Of a stretch of DNA of 47,813 nt, positions 44,473-47,813 are shown one piece after another. The translations under genes and the position numbers were made by a program. The stretch's first letter is position 1; every line of letters starts with the position of its first letter. The stretch is from an uncultured Lachnospiraceae bacterium (lineage in GTDB: Bacteria; Bacillota; Clostridia; Lachnospirales; Lachnospiraceae): positions 1 through 47,813 of the forward strand of contig CASWRE010000025.1 of assembly GCA_949471785.1 (NCBI GenBank), in the 5' to 3' direction. The notes beneath the pieces were generated by a model, which did no database searches, was not told where the DNA came from, and saw only the letters and a program-made list of their open reading frames with translations.

Positions 44473-45756
44473 ATGAATTTTGTAAAATGCCGCCGCATAC
44501 GCGGCGAAATCAATATTCCGGGAGATAAATCGATCTCTCACCGCGCCGTTATGTTCGGCGCATTGGCAAAAGGAACGACAGAAGTGTCGCATTTTCTAAA
44601 AAGCGCCGACTGCCTGTCTACAATCTCCTGTTTTCGAAAAATGGGAATTGAAATGGAAGAATCGGAAGACCTTCTTAAGATCCACGGAAAAGGCCTCCAC
44701 GGCCTGACGGCCCCGAAGGATATCCTCGATACGGGGAACAGCGGGACAACGACCAGGCTGATCTCCGGCATATTGGCCGGGCAGTCTTTTCCCAGCCGTC
44801 TGACCGGAGACGCGTCGATATGCAGACGCCCCATGGAACGGATCATTACGCCGCTGACGGCAATGGGGGCCGATATAGCCAGTGATAAAGGAAATGGCTG
44901 TGCACCGCTGACGATCCACGGCAGGCCGCTTCGGGGCATCCACTATCTTTCTCCGGTAGCCTCTGCCCAGGTCAAATCCTGCGTACTGCTGGCCGGACTC
45001 TATGCCGACAGCCCGGTATCCGTCACGGAACCGGCGCTGTCACGAAATCACACGGAGCTGATGCTGGCGTCTTTTGGGGCCTCCGTGTCCTCCGAGGGCA
45101 GCACCGCCACAATTCTGCCCCATCCGTCTCTGGCGGGACAACAGGTAACAGTACCGGGGGATATTTCCTCTGCCGCTTTCTTTATCGCCGCTGCCCTTCT
45201 CGTACCCGATTCGGAGCTTTTGATCCGGCATGTGGGCATCAATCCCACCCGCGACGGCATCCTGCGGGCCATCGAAGCCATGGGAGGTTCCGTAGAAAAA
45301 CTGAATATCTCCTCCCAGGCCGGTGAGCCCGCCGCCGACCTGCTGGTGCGCTCTTCCTCCCTCCATGGTACGGTGATCGAGGGAGCAATGATCCCCACAC
45401 TGATCGACGAGATCCCTGTCCTGGCCGTGCTGGCATCCTGCGCCGAAGGTGAAACCGTGATCCGCGACGCCGCCGAATTGAAAATCAAGGAGTCCAACCG
45501 TCTGGACATCATGGTACGTTCCCTGGCCGCCATGGGCGTCGATATCACGGGAACGGAAGACGGCATGATCATACGGGGCGGAAAACCTCTCCACGGCGCC
45601 GTCGTCGACAGCCATCTGGATCATCGCATCGCCATGGCTTTCGCTATTGCCGCCATGGCCGCAGACGGCGTCACCACCATAGAACGGGCGGAATGTGTAG
45701 ATATCTCTTATCCCGGATTTTACGATGATCTGCGCCGAATCGCCGAACCGTTCTGA
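44473..45756 (+). CDS. aroA: 3-phosphoshikimate 1-carboxyvinyltransferase (EPSP synthase)
   Basis: AroA joins shikimate-3-phosphate and phosphoenolpyruvate in the chorismate pathway. The 427-aa product has PGDKSISHRA (17-26), the NSGTTTRL motif, and SRNHTELML. Start set at 44473, MNFVKCRRIRGEINIPGDK, as in homologues; an ATG seven codons upstream lacks a ribosome binding site. The tyrA-aroA pair suggests coordinate aromatic amino acid synthesis. A terminator follows. Confidence 0.96.
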   Translation: MNFVKCRRIRGEINIPGDKSISHRAVMFGALAKGTTEVSHFLKSADCLSTISCFRKMGIEMEESEDLLKIHGKGLHGLTAPKDILDTGNSGTTTRLISGILAGQSFPSRLTGDASICRRPMERIITPLTAMGADIASDKGNGCAPLTIHGRPLRGIHYLSPVASAQVKSCVLLAGLYADSPVSVTEPALSRNHTELMLASFGASVSSEGSTATILPHPSLAGQQVTVPGDISSAAFFIAAALLVPDSELLIRHVGINPTRDGILRAIEAMGGSVEKLNISSQAGEPAADLLVRSSSLHGTVIEGAMIPTLIDEIPVLAVLASCAEGETVIRDAAELKIKESNRLDIMVRSLAAMGVDITGTEDGMIIRGGKPLHGAVVDSHLDHRIAMAFAIAAMAADGVTTIERAECVDISYPGFYDDLRRIAEPF

Positions 45757-45807
45757 CCGCCTGACCCTGCGGCCGCATCCAGACCGCCGTCCGGCAATCT
45801 TTCCATC

Positions 45808-45854
45808 AAAAAATCTCCTATACTCCACATGTCATGAAGTATAAGAGATTTTTT
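45808..45854. terminator. Bidirectional terminator between aroA and rplT
   Basis: AAAAAATCTC pairs with GAGATTTTTT, and the inner TATACT/AGTATA also pair. A and T runs on both sides make it functional in both directions. Confidence 0.85.
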
Positions 45855-45861
45855 ATTGTCT

Positions 45862-46218
45862 TTACGCAATTTTGGATTTGGCCAGCTCTGCCAATGTGGT
45901 AAATCCCTCCGGATCATTCACGGCCATGTCAGCCAGAACCTTCCTGTTCAGCTCCACCTCGGCCAGTTTCAGGCCATACATAAACTTACTGTAAGAAAGG
46001 CCGTTCATCCTTGCCGCCGCGTTAATACGGGCGATCCACAGCCTTCTGAACTGACGTTTCCTCTCCTTACGGCCTGAGTAAGAAGTTGCCAGCGCACGCA
46101 TTACGGACTGCTTGGCGATCCTGTATTGTTTGGATCTGGCTCCTCTGTAACCCTTAGCCAGCTTTAATACTCTGTTATGTTTCTTCTTTGCGTTTAATCC
46201 GCCTTTTATTCTTGCCAT
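45862..46218 (-). CDS. rplT: 50S ribosomal protein L20
   Basis: L20 binds 23S rRNA early in large-subunit assembly, and in Firmicutes it represses its own operon. The 118-aa product starts [24 protein letters not shown] and is very basic, typical in length. It is the last gene of the infC-rpmI-rplT operon. Confidence 0.98.
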   Translation of the reverse strand: MARIKGGLNAKKKHNRVLKLAKGYRGARSKQYRIAKQSVMRALATSYSGRKERKRQFRRLWIARINAAARMNGLSYSKFMYGLKLAEVELNRKVLADMAVNDPEGFTTLAELAKSKIA

Positions 46219-46245
46219 TTCTTAATTCCTCCTATATCGTCTCTA

Positions 46246-46443
46246 TTACAAATACGGTAAGATTTTCTTCATGTTCTTTACATTTGTCTCGTCCATGATC
46301 GCAGATTTCCGAAGATTTCTCTTCCTCTTCTGGCTCTTTTTGGTTAAGATATGGCTTTTATAAGCTTTGTTTCTGACTAATTTACCTGTACCCGTTACTT
46401 TAAAGCGTTTTGCAGCCGCTCTGCTTGTTTTCATTTTTGGCAT
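46246..46443 (-). CDS. rpmI: 50S ribosomal protein L35
   Basis: A 65-aa basic protein starting [21 protein letters not shown], standard in length and sequence for L35, between infC and rplT. AGGAGG precedes the ATG. Confidence 0.98.
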   Translation of the reverse strand: MPKMKTSRAAAKRFKVTGTGKLVRNKAYKSHILTKKSQKRKRNLRKSAIMDETNVKNMKKILPYL

Positions 46444-46477
46444 GGTTTATTCCTCCTTATACTGTCTTATCTTTATT

Positions 46478-46984
46478 TTAACGTTTTTCAGTTAAAAACA
46501 TCGTCATACTCCGGCCTTCCATCTTCGGAGTTTTTTCCACTATGGCCACATCCTCCAGCCTCTTGGCAAACTCGTCGAGGATCACCTTGCTGCTCTGCAC
46601 ATGGGCCATCTCACGTCCCCGGAAACGCAGCGTCACTTTGACACGGTTTCCTTTCGTGATAAACTTTCTCGCGGCTCCGGCCTTAGTGTTCAGATCGTTC
46701 TCATCGATATTAGGAGACAGCCGAACTTCCTTGATCTCCACAGTCTTCTGCTTTTTCTTGGCTTCCTTTTCTTTCCTCGCCTGTTCATACCGGAATTTCC
46801 CATAATCAATAATCTTACATACGGGCGGCCTTGCTGTGGGCGCAATCTTTACCAGATCCAGACCGGCCTCCTGGGCAAGCTTAAAAGCATCTCTGGAGGA
46901 CATGATTCCCAACTGTTCCCCCGTTGCGCTCACAACGCGCACTTCTCTGTCCCTGATCTGTTCGTTAATCATTAAATTGCTGAT
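46478..46984 (-). CDS. infC: Translation initiation factor IF-3, AUC start
   Basis: IF-3 discriminates against non-canonical start codons and against 50S joining. The 168-aa product has both halves (N-terminal, about 1-75; C-terminal, with KVTLRFRGREMAHVQ). The first ATG (46972) has no ribosome binding site at proper distance, but ATC four codons upstream has AGGAGG nine bases before it and gives ISNLMINEQIRD, the conserved IF-3 start. I therefore set the start at ATC at 46984. A rare start in infC is known to support self-regulation by IF-3. It is first in the operon. Confidence 0.92.
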   Translation of the reverse strand: MSNLMINEQIRDREVRVVSATGEQLGIMSSRDAFKLAQEAGLDLVKIAPTARPPVCKIIDYGKFRYEQARKEKEAKKKQKTVEIKEVRLSPNIDENDLNTKAGAARKFITKGNRVKVTLRFRGREMAHVQSSKVILDEFAKRLEDVAIVEKTPKMEGRSMTMFLTEKR

Positions 46985-47143
46985 GGCTGTGTACCTCCTG
47001 ATAAAAATAAAAGCAGATAGCCAGACTATCCACTTTCACACACTTACAGAATCACGCCTAAATTGACCTGTACATATTAACCATAGTCACTGTCCCGTGC
47101 TAAGGTGAGAGCGGATACTCTTCTTTCTTTTTCACACTTGCTT
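46985..47143 (-). ncRNA. Long infC leader, candidate L20-type autoregulatory region
   Basis: About 150 bases of transcribed leader lie between the promoter and infC. It includes a small stem GATAG-TCTGG-CTATC followed by a T-rich stretch, which looks like a terminator. Firmicute infC operons often have an L20-binding leader here, but I did not fold the sequence to prove it. Confidence 0.45.
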
Positions 47144-47172
47144 ACTTTACCACTTTCCCCTATTCTTGTCAA
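47144..47172 (-). promoter_or_regulatory. Promoter of infC-rpmI-rplT
   Basis: On the minus strand TTGACA and TAAAGT separated by 17 bases. Confidence 0.75.
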
Positions 47173-47198
47173 GGAAAATCTGGAATATTATATAAATA

Positions 47199-47226
47199 AT
47201 GAGCGGAAATCTATATTTCCGCTCAT
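47199..47226 (-). terminator. Terminator of the Big_2 gene
   Basis: ATGAGCGGAAAT pairs with ATTTCCGCTCAT around a short loop, followed by a T/A-rich stretch, 17 bp past the Big_2 stop codon. Confidence 0.75.
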
Positions 47227-47242
47227 ATCCAGGTCAACGTCC

Positions 47243-47781
47243 CTATTTTACGATAACTTTTATTTTCTTTGTGGCACTTTTATATTTTCCTTTTGCTTTC
47301 ACTTTAACCGTGATCACTGCAGTACCTCTTTTCTTTCCTTTTATCTTGCCTTTAGTGGAGACAGTAGCCACTTTTTTGTTATTCGATTTATATGAAATTT
47401 TCCCATTGCTTTTACGAGTCACTTTCAGCTGTACGGTTTTTCCTTTTTTGACCTTTACAGTTTTCTTAGCCGTAAGTTTAGGCGAAACTTTTTTCGCGAC
47501 AGAAGTAGATTTTTTGTATTATCATCGCCGTCGCTGTTGCTGCCGTTATTATTACCATTGTTACTACCGTTTGTAGATGATTTATTGACAACTACTGTCC
47601 ATTTATAATTGTGTTCAACAGATTTATAGGTGTAGTATATATAAGATTCCCACCGTTTTGTGACAGCATTATAACGTTGTCCATAGTTGGGCTGACGACT
47701 GGACCCCATTAGAAATCCGTAAATTGTGACTGTCCCCGGCTTTATCGCCCTTACAACGCTAGTGTGCTGACACGTTGATAT
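47243..47781 (-). pseudogene. Ig-like (Big_2) domain protein end, frame-disrupted, partial
   Basis: The minus-strand sequence codes for a bacterial Ig-like Big_2 region in two frames. One frame runs from 47781 down to about 47515 (SVVRAIKPGTVTIYG, later an Asn/Ser/Gly-rich linker); the other from about 47515 to the TAG at 47243 (KGKTVQLKVTRKSNGKISY, then a SNNKKVATVST segment). They differ by -1 at a run of six A residues; one more A would restore a single frame. Upstream of 47781 the frame is closed again, and adjacent frames hold coding-like residues, so a second break is likely. The gene is cut by the window edge. It may be a pseudogene, a sequencing error or a frameshift-controlled gene. 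Confidence 0.65.
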
Positions 47782-47813
47782 TTAGATTTACCACCACCTC
47801 TTTAGGCAGTAGT

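Overview
The window looks like chromosomal DNA from an anaerobic, spore-forming Clostridia member, most likely Lachnospiraceae. The evidence is moderate GC, a thrS gene under a T-box leader, a RemA-gmk-rpoZ-rimO-pgsA-cinA housekeeping run, an RqcH gene, a LytTR/DUF3021 pair, a Csp-like S8 protease beside a Cys-rich small protein, and an infC-rpmI-rplT operon. The species call is an inference from gene content; no rRNA or tRNA gene is present to settle it.

Layout. 1-2000: an intergenic repeat, a DUF1540 protein and uxaC. 2055-6231: a visibly AT-rich insert with a 57-aa small protein followed by a 1302-aa FRG-domain protein that also carries an HExxH motif; this is the most foreign-looking and least explained part of the window, followed by about 700 bp of AT-rich non-coding DNA. 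6943-9576: thrS with terminator, T-box leader and promoter. 9616-11390: a second copy of the repeat and a MATE transporter. 11491-15502: an ECF sigma factor with its DUF4179 anti-sigma-like partner, a YdcF protein, and a divergent LytTR regulator/DUF3021 pair. 15514-20539: a SEC-C protein and a GntR-clpC-radA operon. 20575-22494: a cysK-MBL hydrolase operon. 22600-25762: a cluster with an S8 protease and four small proteins, possibly linked to spores. 25784-30701: a seven-gene operon from yicC to cinA. 30762-35182: rqcH and a CtpE-like P-type ATPase. 35200-37351: an EF-G-like GTPase. 37470-40412: a response regulator-kinase-PepSY operon. 40480-43009: a second MATE gene converging on a secreted GH5 glycosidase, with a third repeat copy between them. 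43159-45756: tyrA and aroA. 45808-47172: infC-rpmI-rplT with leader and promoter. 47199-end: the frame-disrupted end of an Ig-like (Big_2) surface protein.

Most of the DNA is ordinary core metabolism, translation and stress response. The items worth a second look are the FRG/HExxH protein and its small upstream partner, the orientation-conserved repeat family at gene 3' ends, the AUC start of infC, the A_AAA_AAT frame break in the Big_2 gene, a ten-G tract inside rimO, a perfect 12-bp palindrome between the T-box terminator and thrS, an altered G4 motif in the EF-G-like protein, and the S8/Cys-rich small-protein cluster.
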